Below, one piece after another: positions 18,510 to 27,914 of a stretch of 64,000 nt of DNA. The translations under genes and the position numbers were made by a program. The notes under the pieces are model-generated. The model made no database searches. It was given only the letters and a program-made list of their open reading frames with translations, and was not told the origin of the DNA. Source of the DNA: Photobacterium proteolyticum (lineage in GTDB: Bacteria; Pseudomonadota; Gammaproteobacteria; Enterobacterales; Vibrionaceae); assembly GCF_001939735.1 (NCBI RefSeq), contig NZ_MJIL01000084.1:1-64000 (forward strand), read 5' to 3'. Within the stretch, counting starts at the first letter, position 1. Every line of letters starts with the position of its first letter.

Positions 18510-19370
18510 ATGAATAAATGGCCGATACGCTGGGATCTTTTACTTCGCTATAGATTGGTCGAAATCATCGCCCTATGGGAGGGCAGGCTCACGACCAATC
18601 ATCTAATACAAAGTTTTGGGATTGGTCGGCAACAAGCTTCTAAAGACATCAACAGTTACCTAAATGATATTGCCCCTGGAAGCCTTATATACGACAAGTC
18701 GTTAAAAGGCTATAAACCTAGTGACTCCTTCATACCAAAACTAACAAGCGGCCATGCTGATGAATATCTACACATACTTGCCCGCAGTGAAGATATCACT
18801 ATCACTTTTGGTGAACTTGACATGGGGTTTGAGAATACCTCCATGGTTCGCCCTATCACTCGCAATATTTCACCTCAAGTTCTTCGCCCACTCATTCAGG
18901 CAATCAGAGAAAAGAAACGTGTCGATATAAGCTACACATCACTAAAAGATGGAAAAGAGGTCGAACGCATCATTTCACCTCATACATTAATTTGTACTCC
19001 ATTACGATGGCACGTTAGAGCTTATTGTGAACACGCAAAAGGATATAGAGATTTTGTGTTAAGTCGGATTCGGAACATACCTGATGTCAACGACAAAATG
19101 ATTATGGGAGTAAACCAAGATAAGCTATGGAATACAAAAGTTACTGTTGAGTTAACACCAGACTCACGCTTTACTGCTGCTCAAGCAGCTGTCATTGCCA
19201 ATGATTATGGCATGAATGACAACGTCCTTCAGATTCCGACTAATGCGGCATTAGTTCGCTATGTCTTAGATGCTTACAATATTGATATCAACGTTTTGGA
19301 TTCAAACCCAAAGGGGCAACAAATCATCATCAATAACTTCGAAGAGTTGAGGCTATATCTTTCTTACTGA
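18510..19370 (+). CDS. WYL-domain transcriptional regulator (BrxR/CapW-like)
   Basis: 286 residues. An N-terminal winged helix (RWDLLLRYRLVEIIALWEG, then GIGRQQASKDINSYL as recognition region), a middle WYL domain with KRVDISYTSLKDG, ISPHTLICTPLRWHVRAYCE and FVLSRI (about 132-200), and a C-terminal WCX-like extension. This three-part layout and length match BrxR/CapW repressors that sit at the head of BREX, CBASS and other defence operons. It is divergent from the SMC operon with a 208-base shared promoter region, so it probably controls that operon and itself. The ligand is unknown. Confidence 0.85.
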   Translation: MNKWPIRWDLLLRYRLVEIIALWEGRLTTNHLIQSFGIGRQQASKDINSYLNDIAPGSLIYDKSLKGYKPSDSFIPKLTSGHADEYLHILARSEDITITFGELDMGFENTSMVRPITRNISPQVLRPLIQAIREKKRVDISYTSLKDGKEVERIISPHTLICTPLRWHVRAYCEHAKGYRDFVLSRIRNIPDVNDKMIMGVNQDKLWNTKVTVELTPDSRFTAAQAAVIANDYGMNDNVLQIPTNAALVRYVLDAYNIDINVLDSNPKGQQIIINNFEELRLYLSY

Positions 19371-19556
19371 TTTTTGACCTGACTTACCCAATACCATTTA
19401 AGTAAACTACCAATCAGATAATTTACAGGGCCCTATTACAGCGATATAAGTAAAAGCAATTAAGAGTAAAAAAACGCTGTTGCTGGCTATTACGTCTTTG
19501 CTGGGAGTATGACGTAGGCTGCAAAACGGTGGTATTTGCCAATTAGGTGGGGTTAT
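19371..19556. other. Gap between the WYL gene and the CsrB-type RNA, right edge of the island
   Basis: 186 bases without a gene. One inverted repeat, TACGTC (19491-19496) with GACGTA (19511-19516). The core-genome CsrB locus starts immediately after, so the island boundary lies here. Confidence 0.45.
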
Positions 19557-19588
19557 AAAAAAGAGCGGGCGCGACATTCGTCGCGCCC
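19557..19588 (-). terminator. Rho-independent terminator of the CsrB-type RNA
   Basis: Nine-base GC stem GGGCGCGAC/GTCGCGCCC (19567-19575 and 19580-19588), four-base loop, followed on the minus strand by GCTCTTTTTT. Confidence 0.93.
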
Positions 19589-19949
19589 TTAGGTCTTACT
19601 TGCAGCATTCCCGCTACTATGGTGCTCCCTGCATCATTCCATGATTTTGCTGATTCCTTCAGCTTAGTCCTTTTTGTCTCTTTCCTAGAGATGTCCTTTC
19701 GGTCATACCTTGACCCGTCGAAGCATCCTGTCTCGACTCTCATCTCCTTCCTGGAGGTGTCCCTTGCTTCATCCTGAAGTGGTCCATTTTGTCATCCTGA
19801 CTAGCAAATTTCCTATTTGCTATATCGGTTCCGTCCGATTGTCCCTTCACAGTCCATGTTCGATAAATCTTCCTGATCTACCGTCCTCATCCTGAGGTTG
19901 CCAATCTCCCTGGCATATTTCCTGTTCCGTTCCGTCAGTTCCTTCCGAC
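19557..19949 (-). ncRNA. csrB: CsrB-type CsrA-sequestering regulatory RNA
   Basis: About 393 nt, transcribed leftward. Read on the minus strand it is a chain of small stem-loops whose stems differ but whose loops keep GGA, the CsrA target: on the plus strand the mirror forms are CCTCA-TCC-TGAGG, CTTCA-TCC-TGAAG, GCAAAT-TTCCT-ATTTGC, GCTGA-TTCCT-TCAGC, CTCC-TTCCT-GGAG and ATCAT-TCC-ATGAT. I count 28 GGA triplets. It ends in a strong terminator, has a sigma70 promoter and a GacA/UvrY/VarA box upstream. CsrB titrates CsrA and so relieves its control of many mRNAs. In Vibrio, VarS/VarA drives csrB, csrC and csrD; which copy this is cannot be told here. Short reading frames inside are artefacts. 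Confidence 0.94.
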
Positions 19950-19956
19950 GAGGTAC

Positions 19957-19984
19957 AGATTACGTTATTTCAAAATCTAAGCAA
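19957..19984 (-). promoter_or_regulatory. Predicted sigma70 promoter of the CsrB-type RNA
   Basis: On the minus strand TTGCTT (19984-19979), 16 bases, TAATCT (19962-19957). A start near 19949 gives a transcript beginning GUCGGAAGG, much like the GUCGACAGG start of E. coli CsrB. Confidence 0.75.
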
Positions 19985-20117
19985 TACACGAAGTTCACAT
20001 TTTTCTGTCTCAACTTCAGCAAAACTGACAGAACAGACATAAACACTTGAAAATTATCGACTTTACTTATCTTGCGAGAGAGAACCCTACAAAAATCTTT
20101 CACATCTCCCACGCCTT

Positions 20118-20135
20118 TGTAAGAGATCTCTTACA
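20118..20135. promoter_or_regulatory. GacA/UvrY/VarA box
   Basis: TGTAAG-AGATCT-CTTACA, an exact match to the TGTAAG-N6-CTTACA box of GacA-family regulators, and a 20-bp perfect palindrome if one base is added on each side. It is centred about 177 bases upstream of the predicted RNA start, similar to the UvrY site spacing at E. coli csrB. Confidence 0.9.
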
Positions 20136-20194
20136 AGAAACCGCGCTGAAATCGCCTCCCGACACCTAACTCCACCTGCAAAAATCCTTGTTAA

Positions 20195-22894
20195 TTATGC
20201 ATATTGAGTCAAAGATTCCAGCTTTTCTAACAACACTTCTTTCTTAAACGGCTTGGCAACATAATCATCCATACCTGATTCATAACACTTGGCAATATCT
20301 TCATCCAGTACACTGGCAGTTAAAGCAATAATCGGCAAACGGCTTGCTTTACTCTCTTTTTCCCAACGTCTAATTTCCTCTGTTGCCGTAAAGCCATCCA
20401 TAACCGGCATCATACAGTCCATCAAAATCGCTGAGTACTGCTTGCCTTGCTTGATCGCATCCACGGCCTCCTGACCATTGTTCACGACATCATAACCGAA
20501 GCCCGCCTTTCGCAAGAACAAGGAGGCAACCTTCTGGTTCACCAAGTTATCCTCGACAATCAATATGATATTTTCTTCATCATCAATATGCTCAGTAGCC
20601 ACCTGGTGATTAATCGTTGTCGGAGAAATGTTCTGCTCTGACTGCGTATTATCCAATTTGACAGCCAAACTTGGTTCTACAGCCTTTACTGCCGCCTGAA
20701 TGGCTTTAATAAAACGCAGACCAAGAAGAGGAAACGTAATCACACCATCTATTTCTGAACCGAAGTCGTGTAATGCATCGCTATGTCGACTACATATCAC
20801 CAAGGCGGCTTGTGGAAGGTGCTGTCTGATGATTGGTATCTTTTGTTGTGTCAGATCCAGGGACTGCTGACAATATATAACCAGGCTATAGTTACTTGAG
20901 GTCAGATCCATCGCTAAGAGATCGGCACTAACCGAGACGTTTATCCCCCACTTTTGACACTCCGCCCGGATAAGCGCAACGGTCTCGTCATCACCTCCAA
21001 CCAACAAACAGCGCAAGCCATCCAAGCCTTGCGAAGGAGGAGTAGCAACCACATCAATATCCACCTCCAGCGTAAAAGTGAAAATACTGCCAACCCCTTT
21101 TTCAGATTTCAGTTGAATATCCCCTCCCATCAATTCGACGAGCTGACGACAAATAGCCAAACCAAGACCTGTCCCACCAAACTGACGGGTAATGGAACCA
21201 TCTTCCTGAACAAAAGGTGAAAAGACTTGTGATTGTTTATCCTCTGCAATCCCAATACCCGTATCTATGATGGAAAAAAGTAAATCGGCTTTATTGGCCG
21301 GTTTAAGTAGACAATCTACAGCCAGAGTCACACTTCCCTCCGGCGTGAATTTAACGGCATTAGACAACAGATTCATCAACACCTGGCGTAGTCGATGCTC
21401 GTCAACAACCACACTATACGGAACATTCGGTGCAATCTTCACCTGTAAGTCTAGTTTTGACTCGGTCGCCCTCGTCATCACGATACTCATGGTGTCGTAG
21501 ACAACTTCACTGACATTGCATTCATTAGGCGCAAGCACCAAGTTGCCAGACTCGATTTTAGATAAGTCTAAAATATCATTAATTAACAACAACAAAGTCT
21601 GCGAGGACGTTTCTATAGTCTGGAGATACTCAGCCTGAGAGGGTGAGAGTTCAGTATCAGCCATAATACCCGACATACCAATAATGCCATTTAGAGGAGT
21701 ACGTATTTCATGAGACATGTTGGCCAAAAAAGAGCTTTTCGCCATGTTCGCCTTCTCGGCGGCTTCTTTAGCTTTCAGTAGGTTAGCTTGATTTACACTA
21801 CGCTCTTCGATGAGTACATTCAACTGGCGTGTAAAGACGGTAAATTCATCATTGCCATCTTCTTTTATCCGCAAGTCACTATTATTCTGCTGTTCAATAT
21901 TAGCCATGGTCTTTAAAATATGACCAAGATAAGAAATAACTCGTCTAGCCAAATTTGAACCAAGATAGCCCATGATCAGCAAAGAGAGGACAATGACGGC
22001 TAAATACACAGTCATCAGTTGCTTTGACTTGGATATACAATCATTCACTTCATAAATTAACTGCGCACTCACCTCATTGACAACAAACTGAATTAAACGA
22101 AAACGTTCATCAAACGCTTTCATACCTGCAGAAATATCTTTCCCCGATTCTTCTCCTGCCAATATTTCACTACGTAATTTATAGCTATCGGAAAAAGCAG
22201 GGTTTGTAAATGTTCTGCTGAGTAAATCGATTTGCTCCGGTGTGGCATTAATAGACAGATAACGTTCAATGAATAATTGCTGCCTTTCTATAACCGAAAC
22301 TAAGAGGCTCTGATAATACTCGTCTCTTGTTACGTCACTATTTAGCAAATGCACATACCAGTTTTCTTGCTGAGCCCAAATTTGAAGCCACTTTAACTGG
22401 TAGAGAATAGATAGGTTTTGTTCAATCTGATCATCGTCCACAGTAAGGCTGCTTTTCTCCAGTTGCTCAAGAGATTGTCCGACGAGATCGGAAGCCCAGT
22501 CTGACCAATCAGTTACATCCTCCTTGGCAACGCCTTCAAAATCTTGAAGAACCTCAATCATATCCGACGCAACAGCAGAAGCTTCAACCTGCTCGGCAGG
22601 ATCAAAAGCGACAGTAAGCAAAGTCGAATATTGTGATGCAGCTTCAATAGCCTGATTCTTTTCATCAAACACATCCGCAGACTCCAATCGACTTGTCCTC
22701 AATTTGTGAACCAATGTCCCAAAAGTCGATATTTCTTCAAGTAACTGAACTCTTGCGCTCAAACTATTCAAAGAGTGGACTTTACTATAGAGTTCACTAA
22801 GCTCTACGCCTGTAAAAATGGAGGAAAATGTTAGTGGCAACACCACTAGGCAGAGCAGCCTTGTCTTTATTGATATTCTATTTAACAGGCTCAT
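20195..22894 (-). CDS. Hybrid sensor histidine kinase/response regulator
   Basis: 899 residues. A membrane helix (about 12-32), a helical periplasmic sensor of some 260 residues resembling nitrate/nitrite-sensing (NIT) domains, a second membrane helix ([15 protein letters not shown], about 297-312), a HAMP-like linker, the HisKA block [12 protein letters not shown] (phosphorylated His near 393), a HATPase domain with GTGLGLAI, a degenerate receiver lacking the acidic pocket (about 625-735), and a C-terminal receiver with ILIVEDN and phospho-Asp in [11 protein letters not shown] (near 825). No HPt domain, so phosphate must pass to a separate protein. It is divergent from the PstS-like and porin-like genes, probably one functional unit. 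Confidence 0.92.
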   Translation of the reverse strand: MSLLNRISIKTRLLCLVVLPLTFSSIFTGVELSELYSKVHSLNSLSARVQLLEEISTFGTLVHKLRTSRLESADVFDEKNQAIEAASQYSTLLTVAFDPAEQVEASAVASDMIEVLQDFEGVAKEDVTDWSDWASDLVGQSLEQLEKSSLTVDDDQIEQNLSILYQLKWLQIWAQQENWYVHLLNSDVTRDEYYQSLLVSVIERQQLFIERYLSINATPEQIDLLSRTFTNPAFSDSYKLRSEILAGEESGKDISAGMKAFDERFRLIQFVVNEVSAQLIYEVNDCISKSKQLMTVYLAVIVLSLLIMGYLGSNLARRVISYLGHILKTMANIEQQNNSDLRIKEDGNDEFTVFTRQLNVLIEERSVNQANLLKAKEAAEKANMAKSSFLANMSHEIRTPLNGIIGMSGIMADTELSPSQAEYLQTIETSSQTLLLLINDILDLSKIESGNLVLAPNECNVSEVVYDTMSIVMTRATESKLDLQVKIAPNVPYSVVVDEHRLRQVLMNLLSNAVKFTPEGSVTLAVDCLLKPANKADLLFSIIDTGIGIAEDKQSQVFSPFVQEDGSITRQFGGTGLGLAICRQLVELMGGDIQLKSEKGVGSIFTFTLEVDIDVVATPPSQGLDGLRCLLVGGDDETVALIRAECQKWGINVSVSADLLAMDLTSSNYSLVIYCQQSLDLTQQKIPIIRQHLPQAALVICSRHSDALHDFGSEIDGVITFPLLGLRFIKAIQAAVKAVEPSLAVKLDNTQSEQNISPTTINHQVATEHIDDEENIILIVEDNLVNQKVASLFLRKAGFGYDVVNNGQEAVDAIKQGKQYSAILMDCMMPVMDGFTATEEIRRWEKESKASRLPIIALTASVLDEDIAKCYESGMDDYVAKPFKKEVLLEKLESLTQYA

Positions 22895-22997
22895 ACCTTC
22901 TCCTTGAACGTGAACCTTTGCATATGTCCATTTGTAGTCACATCAATGTATACTATTATTTATATTAGAATTATTTTAGGATAAATGGAATTTTTTG

Positions 22998-23480
22998 ATG
23001 TGCAATGGACTGAACACTAAAAGTTTTATTTCCCTTCTTGCTGCAGGGATAATGTTCTTACTGCCTTCATTTTCTAGTTTTGCTAGCGATAGCAATGCAA
23101 AAGATGTCGAGTTCGCTGTTTTTTCACTAAATGATGAGATCCCTTCCCTCAGTAAAAGTAAGGCGAGAATGCTTTATAAAGGAAGAACTAAAAAATTAAA
23201 TGGCAGTATTAAGATTGTTTTGGTTGATTTACCCACTACATCCATACTCCGGGAAGATTTTTATAATATGTTACTGGGCAAATCCATTTCCCAAATGAAT
23301 GGATATTGGGCAAGCCTGTCTTTTTCCGGAAAAGGAACGCCACCGGAAGAGCTCAACAGTGACGATATAAAAGATATTATCGAATGGCTGAACAGAAACC
23401 CTAACGGAATAGCCTACGCACCTGTCAGTGAGGTCCCGGAAAATGCCAATATTCTTATCACAATCTTACAGGGAGAGTAA
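22998..23480 (+). CDS. PstS-like periplasmic substrate-binding domain protein
   Basis: 160 residues with a signal peptide (hydrophobic ISLLAAGIMFLLPSF, cleavage likely after SSFA). The mature part matches one lobe of PstS-type binding proteins: LSKSKARMLYKGR, LREDFYNMLLGKS, YWASLSFSGKGTPPEE and NPNGIAYAPVSEV. It is about half of a full PstS and no permease or ATPase is nearby, so a sensing or accessory role is more likely than transport; inference. The start is ATG 22998 (GGAA seven bases ahead); TTG 22995 is the alternative. Four bases separate it from the next gene. Confidence 0.82.
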   Translation: MCNGLNTKSFISLLAAGIMFLLPSFSSFASDSNAKDVEFAVFSLNDEIPSLSKSKARMLYKGRTKKLNGSIKIVLVDLPTTSILREDFYNMLLGKSISQMNGYWASLSFSGKGTPPEELNSDDIKDIIEWLNRNPNGIAYAPVSEVPENANILITILQGE

Positions 23481-23484
23481 GATT

Positions 23485-24537
23485 ATGAAGACTTCAACAT
23501 TCATTCTTATACCGCTTATAGGCATCTCTTTTGCGTCGAACGCTGCAATTAAAGTAACCGACAATTTCTCTATCGGCGGCTTTGGCTCTACCTCAATGAC
23601 CAAGTCTGATAACAGCACACCACTCTTTGTTCACAGGGAAATTGACGATAGTACCTGCTATGACTGTGACACCACCTTTGGCCTCCAAGCTGATTTAACC
23701 ATGACTGATGATGTTAATGCCTCCTTGCAGATCGTTAAGCGCCCGCAGGATGATTGGTCTGACCCTGAAATAGAATGGGCCTACCTTGGCTATCAGTATG
23801 AGGACTTTTCATTCAGGGGCGGTCGACAGCGAGTCCCCTTGTTTCTTGTCTCCGAATACTACTATGTTGGTCAGGCCTACACTTGGGCCAGGCCACCGCA
23901 GGAAGTCTACGACAGCCTTATGGGCTTCACCTTCTACGACGGCCTTTCTGTAACCTGGCAAAGTGATATTTCTGACGAGACAGCTGTGACGGCGTCACTT
24001 TATTATGCCTTCGAACACGAATACAAAACTGAACTAGGTAACGATAAACTTACCTTTGATACAGATAGAATTGCCGGAACATCGGTTGGCCTGAGCGGTT
24101 TTAACTACCGAGTGCATTTAGGCTATGCGCACGTAAAATTCACTCAGTTGCCCGCAGCCACGCCAACAGCAGAAATCTTAAATGTCTATACCCTTGGCGG
24201 TGAATACTCACATGAACAATGGCAATTTATGGCTGAAGTTCAAAGCGACCGGATACAGACAAATTGGTATGTCAGTGGTGCCTATAACTACGATATGTTT
24301 ACCCCATATCTGGTCTACGCAGAAAGTCACCACCGTAGGCAATCACAAAGCCTTACTGCGGGACTGCGCTACGATATCAGCTACTCCATCTCGCTGAATG
24401 CCGAATGGCAAGGTATCTTTATGGATAGCAGCAGCTACGACAAATTCGGGACTGGTGCCTTTATTTCACCCCCTAAGCTCACCGGGGAAGACAAAGATGC
24501 GCAGTTATATACTCTAATGCTTAATTTTGTTTTCTAA
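23485..24537 (+). CDS. Porin-like outer-membrane beta-barrel protein
   Basis: 350 residues with a signal peptide (MKTSTFILIPLIGISFASNA) and alternating strands rich in Tyr and Trp, ending LNFVF, the terminal Phe recognised by the BAM machinery. One CYDC pair near residue 52 may form a disulphide. The start at ATG 23485 is set by GGGAGAG in the preceding gene's tail; an upstream in-frame start would overlap that gene and has no ribosome site. Cotranscribed with the PstS-like gene. Substrate unknown. Confidence 0.82.
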   Translation: MKTSTFILIPLIGISFASNAAIKVTDNFSIGGFGSTSMTKSDNSTPLFVHREIDDSTCYDCDTTFGLQADLTMTDDVNASLQIVKRPQDDWSDPEIEWAYLGYQYEDFSFRGGRQRVPLFLVSEYYYVGQAYTWARPPQEVYDSLMGFTFYDGLSVTWQSDISDETAVTASLYYAFEHEYKTELGNDKLTFDTDRIAGTSVGLSGFNYRVHLGYAHVKFTQLPAATPTAEILNVYTLGGEYSHEQWQFMAEVQSDRIQTNWYVSGAYNYDMFTPYLVYAESHHRRQSQSLTAGLRYDISYSISLNAEWQGIFMDSSSYDKFGTGAFISPPKLTGEDKDAQLYTLMLNFVF

Positions 24538-24568
24538 ACCGCTAGACTCCGCACAAACAAACCTTCAT

Positions 24569-24599
24569 AAAAGAAGAGGCCATCAGCCTCTTCTTTTTT
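24569..24599. terminator. Bidirectional terminator between the porin-like gene and the ROK kinase
   Basis: Stem AAGAAGAGGC (24571-24580) and GCCTCTTCTT (24586-24595) with loop CATCA. A-rich on the left and T-rich on the right, so it can work for both convergent genes. Confidence 0.9.
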
Positions 24600-24674
24600 C
24601 TAACTCTTTTCAGGATCATGCCACACTGCACAATGGCGCTTTTCTCAACGTACCCAACGTGTCGTACACAGGAA

Positions 24675-25580
24675 CTACTTGACCAGCATTGCCGCTCCAA
24701 ACACGCCAGCACTATCACCAAGCGCTGGTTTCACTATTTGGGTTTCAAGTACCGGGTTGAACAGATGGCGTAGGATTGCCTTGGGGCCGTATTCATAAAG
24801 TACATCAACATTGCCGACACCGCCTCCCACAACAATCACATCCGGATCGATGACATTGATGATTTGAGCAACAGCAAGGCCGAACTTCTCAATCAGTCGA
24901 GTCAAAGTGTGCTGAGCATAGCTATCGCCGGATTCGGCCAACTCAACAATCTCGGGCAGGCTCGCCGACTGATTGGCCAGTCGTTGATAATAGCTCTCCA
25001 GCCCTTTGCCCGAAATAACTGTTTCCAGACACCCGGCTTTACCGCAGTAACACGGATCGCCATTGGCCTCGAGGACGTTATGGCCCCACTCGCCCGCAAT
25101 ACCATGTCGGCCATTGATCAGCTTACCGTTCACTACCAGGCCAGAACCGACTCCTGTGCCCATAATGATACCGAAGACCACTTCGGCATCGGGTTTGACT
25201 TTCGGCACGATACCCAGACAGGTCTCGGCCAACGCAAAGCAGTTGGCATCATTTGCCAACTTAACTTCAGTCTGCAAGAGGTTTTCAAGATCTTTATCCA
25301 GCGGCTGGCCATTCAAGGCTGTCGAATTGCAGTTTTTCATCACACCAGTTTGCGGATCTAAGGTGCCCGGCGTTCCAAACCCGACACAAGCCGGGTATTC
25401 ACCCACTTCTTTCGCACATTGATCAATGAGCCGTTTGATCCTCTGCAAAATATGCCGATAGCCTTTGTCTCCTTCGGTCGCAAGACGCTTGCGCAACACA
25501 CACTGATCATCTTCATAAGACATCACTGCACACTCAATCTTGGTCCCACCCAGATCGATGCCCCAATAATAACGGCCCAT
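24675..25580 (-). CDS. mak: ROK-family sugar kinase, fructokinase (Mak)-like
   Basis: 301 residues. N-terminal ATP site GIDLGGTK (8-15), the sugar block NSTALNGQPLDKDL, catalytic LANDANCFA, MGTGVGSG, and the ROK zinc site GHN..CYCGKAGCLE. The NST-LNGQP-DKDL block is close to E. coli Mak (manno/fructokinase), which favours a fructokinase over NagK or Glk; exact sugar unproved. The ATG follows GTGGAGTTGAA. Single gene with its own promoter region. Confidence 0.86.
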   Translation of the reverse strand: MGRYYWGIDLGGTKIECAVMSYEDDQCVLRKRLATEGDKGYRHILQRIKRLIDQCAKEVGEYPACVGFGTPGTLDPQTGVMKNCNSTALNGQPLDKDLENLLQTEVKLANDANCFALAETCLGIVPKVKPDAEVVFGIIMGTGVGSGLVVNGKLINGRHGIAGEWGHNVLEANGDPCYCGKAGCLETVISGKGLESYYQRLANQSASLPEIVELAESGDSYAQHTLTRLIEKFGLAVAQIINVIDPDVIVVGGGVGNVDVLYEYGPKAILRHLFNPVLETQIVKPALGDSAGVFGAAMLVK

Positions 25581-25805
25581 TTCAACTCCACTGGTTTATA
25601 TCTAGCGATAACATTCAATTTGGATAAATTGACATAGTAAAGCCTGATTAAAAATCATTGTGTTAGCCTTGATTCTAAATATGTGATTGAGAGCAAGTGA
25701 ATGGCCATTGTCGACGCCAGGCGCATTAACCGCCAAATACAGCAAAATCGACCATACTTAAACCGTTAAGCGAGAAATCATTACGCAATAGTGGAGGCTC
25801 TCGGT

Positions 25806-26021
25806 ATGTTTTTGAAAGAGGCGCGGACTGGAGATTTAGTCGATGTTGTAGATATGGCATCACTGATTAATCCTTTCTCACAGAATGTCACTGTTCAGTT
25901 CCAATCAGGGGAAGATCTTGCCGATCCTGTCGCAATCGACAAACAAGAGCTGGCTTTCCCTTCAGGGGAGGAGCTTCCCGAATGCTGGTTAAATGGCTAT
26001 TACCGCTTCCAGCATAAATAA
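25806..26021 (+). CDS. Small conserved acidic protein, function unknown
   Basis: 71 residues starting MFLKEARTGDLVDVVDMASL, then NPFSQNVTVQFQSGEDLADP and FPSGEELPECW. I recall similar 70-residue proteins in Vibrio genomes, sometimes mislabelled acetyltransferase; no catalytic motif is visible. A strong GGAGG at 25793-25797 sets the start at 25806 rather than the in-frame GTG 25791. Followed by an inverted repeat CTCGCCACC/GGTGGCGAG (26030-26038, 26074-26082) without a T tract. Confidence 0.7.
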   Translation: MFLKEARTGDLVDVVDMASLINPFSQNVTVQFQSGEDLADPVAIDKQELAFPSGEELPECWLNGYYRFQHK

Positions 26022-26286
26022 CAACCCAACTCGCCACCTGCTACGGGTAACTTTGTTCGGCACGGTGGCGAGATGCTCTACTCCCAGTACTTCATCTTGT
26101 ACTCCCACCTAACACCCTGCTAAAGCAAATCAGATTCACAGCCGTATTGTTATATTTTCAAATTCACAATGAAATGTGGCTAAGTGATTCAAACTTTTGA
26201 TAAATTTTATCTGAAGAGTTAGTTAATACAACTTTGTTGTGCAAAAATCATACAGGCCAGTAGGCTCATATCAATAAAGGAATAAT

Positions 26287-27281
26287 ATGAAAATACAAGA
26301 GATACACCTCGCCTCTCGTCCGGAAGGAATACCAACAGCAGATAGCTTTTCTCTAGTAAACAGGGAAGCCCCGGCAATCAAAGACGGTGAAGTACTGGTC
26401 AAGAACCTTTGGATGTCGGTCGACCCCTACATGCGTGGCAGAATGAGAGATCTACCCAGCTATATCCCTCCATTCGAGCTCGGCAAAACTCTTGAAGGTG
26501 GTGCCATTGGCGAAGTGATCGACTCCCGCAACCCTCAATTTCCGATCGGTACCAAAGTGAGCACCATGCTTGGATGGCGCAGCCACTATATTAGCGCCGG
26601 AAGCGAGTTAACTCCGCTCCCGGCGACCCCCTTCCTCTGCAAAGCTTTCTCGGTATCATGGGAATGCCGGGGATGACAGCCTGGTCGGGCTTATTCTACA
26701 TCGCAAATCTGCAGCCTACGGATACCGTTTTTGTTTCGGCGGCCTCCGGTGCTGTCGGCAGTGCTGCCTGCCAGATAGCCAAGTTGCACGGCTGTACTGT
26801 CATAGGATCGGTAGGATCAGACAAGAAAGCGAGCTTTCTCAAGGAGATGGGAATCGACGCTGTCATCAACTACAAATCTGAGGCGAATTTATCTGACGCC
26901 CTCGCCGCTGTTGCCCCACAAGGAATAGATGTCTACTTTGACAATGTTGGCGGCGTACATCTTGAAGCCGCGCTGGATAACATGAACAACTTTGGCCGGA
27001 TCACGGCCTGTGGCATGATTTCAAACTACAACGACGCCGAGCCTCAATCAGGGCCAAAAAACCTCATCAAGCTCATTGGCAAGAAACTTAAAATGCAGGG
27101 CTTTATTGTCACTGATCACTGGGAGCACTACTCCGAGTTTGCACAACAGATGGGAAAATGGATTGCCGAAGGCAAGATTAAGTGGGAAGAAACCGTATTT
27201 GAAGGTTTAGACAAAGCACCCGATGCCTTTATCGGGCTGTTCGAGGGAAAAAACACCGGCAAAATGCTAGTAAAACTGTAA
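26287..27281 (+). pseudogene. NADP-dependent oxidoreductase (CurA-type), frameshifted
   Basis: Zinc-independent medium-chain reductase of the CurA/leukotriene-B4 dehydrogenase family. The N-terminal part (26287 onward) has WMSVDPYMRGRM; the C-terminal part has GMPGMTAWSGL, the NADP-binding AASGAVGSAACQIAK and FDNVGG. They are in different frames. Adding one C to the five-C run at 26627-26631 restores a continuous reading ATPLPLQSFLGIMGMPGMTA, as the family expects. So a one-base loss in a homopolymer, either a real inactivation or an assembly error. The repaired protein would have about 331 residues. Good AAAGGA ribosome site before 26287. Confidence 0.85.
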
Positions 27282-27308
27282 CCACACCGCCACAGTTACC
27301 CTCCTGGG

Positions 27309-27336
27309 AACCTAGCCTCTCACAGGCTAGGTTTTC
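27309..27336. terminator. Terminator between the CurA-type gene and pqiC
   Basis: Ten-base stem AACCTAGCCT (27309-27318) and AGGCTAGGTT (27324-27333), loop CTCAC, then TTCG. It overlaps the last codons of convergent pqiC. Confidence 0.78.
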
Positions 27337-27914
27337 GTAGTAAATAGCGATAATCGCTGAGCCATTTGGGTCGTTAAACGGTTAATGGCTTCCGACAACG
27401 CTTTGACTTGTGCATCGTACCCGTCTCGCTCCAACGGTACTTGAAAAGCAAACGGGTAGACCCCCTGCAGTGCGCCTTTCGCATCAAGTAACAACCACTC
27501 ACCGCTAACCTTGGCGACCCCGGAGTAATGGCCATTAAACTGATTCACTTTTACTTGAAGCCTCGGCACTCCCATTGTTGATAAGGCTGGCGTTAGCTCC
27601 GTCGGCCAATACTTGGATTGCTTCTGGCGAAGGTCGTTGTTTATTCTGCGTGTCAGTTGTTCGCTGATACTTTCAGCCCACAAGTTTTGTTGCGCCTGTA
27701 CTACCTCGGTGTCACTAAGCTGATAAACCAGCCCAGTGCCTGACAAGTGCTCGGCCATTTCCACCGGGCGAACCACCAGCAAAGGCTGATTTGTAGCAAT
27801 CGCAGACGTGACAGTCTGATTTCCGGAAGGTAGCAGATAAGTATTGCTGACAGCTTCAGGCTGACTGCTGCAACCAACAAGGAGTCCTCCCAAAATAATT
27901 AACCAGTTGCGCAT
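27327..27914 (-). CDS. pqiC: PqiC-like outer-membrane lipoprotein
   Basis: 195 residues with a lipoprotein signal (MRNWLIILGGLLVGCSS; lipobox LVGC, Cys15). PqiC (YmbA) lipoproteins anchor the PqiB needle to the outer membrane in lipid traffic between membranes. The ATG overlaps the pqiB stop by one base (TAATG). Order pqiA-pqiB-pqiC is as in E. coli. Confidence 0.88.
   Translation of the reverse strand: MRNWLIILGGLLVGCSSQPEAVSNTYLLPSGNQTVTSAIATNQPLLVVRPVEMAEHLSGTGLVYQLSDTEVVQAQQNLWAESISEQLTRRINNDLRQKQSKYWPTELTPALSTMGVPRLQVKVNQFNGHYSGVAKVSGEWLLLDAKGALQGVYPFAFQVPLERDGYDAQVKALSEAINRLTTQMAQRLSLFTTKT

Noticed and set aside
19543-19743. 66-codon minus-strand reading frame and a 61-codon plus-strand frame nearby
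   Set aside because: Both lie inside the CsrB-type RNA or its terminator and have no ribosome site.
19557-19949. CRISPR array or integron attC array
   Set aside because: The repeated units are short hairpins with unlike stems and no constant repeat or spacer length; GGA loops, terminator and VarA box identify a CsrB-type RNA.
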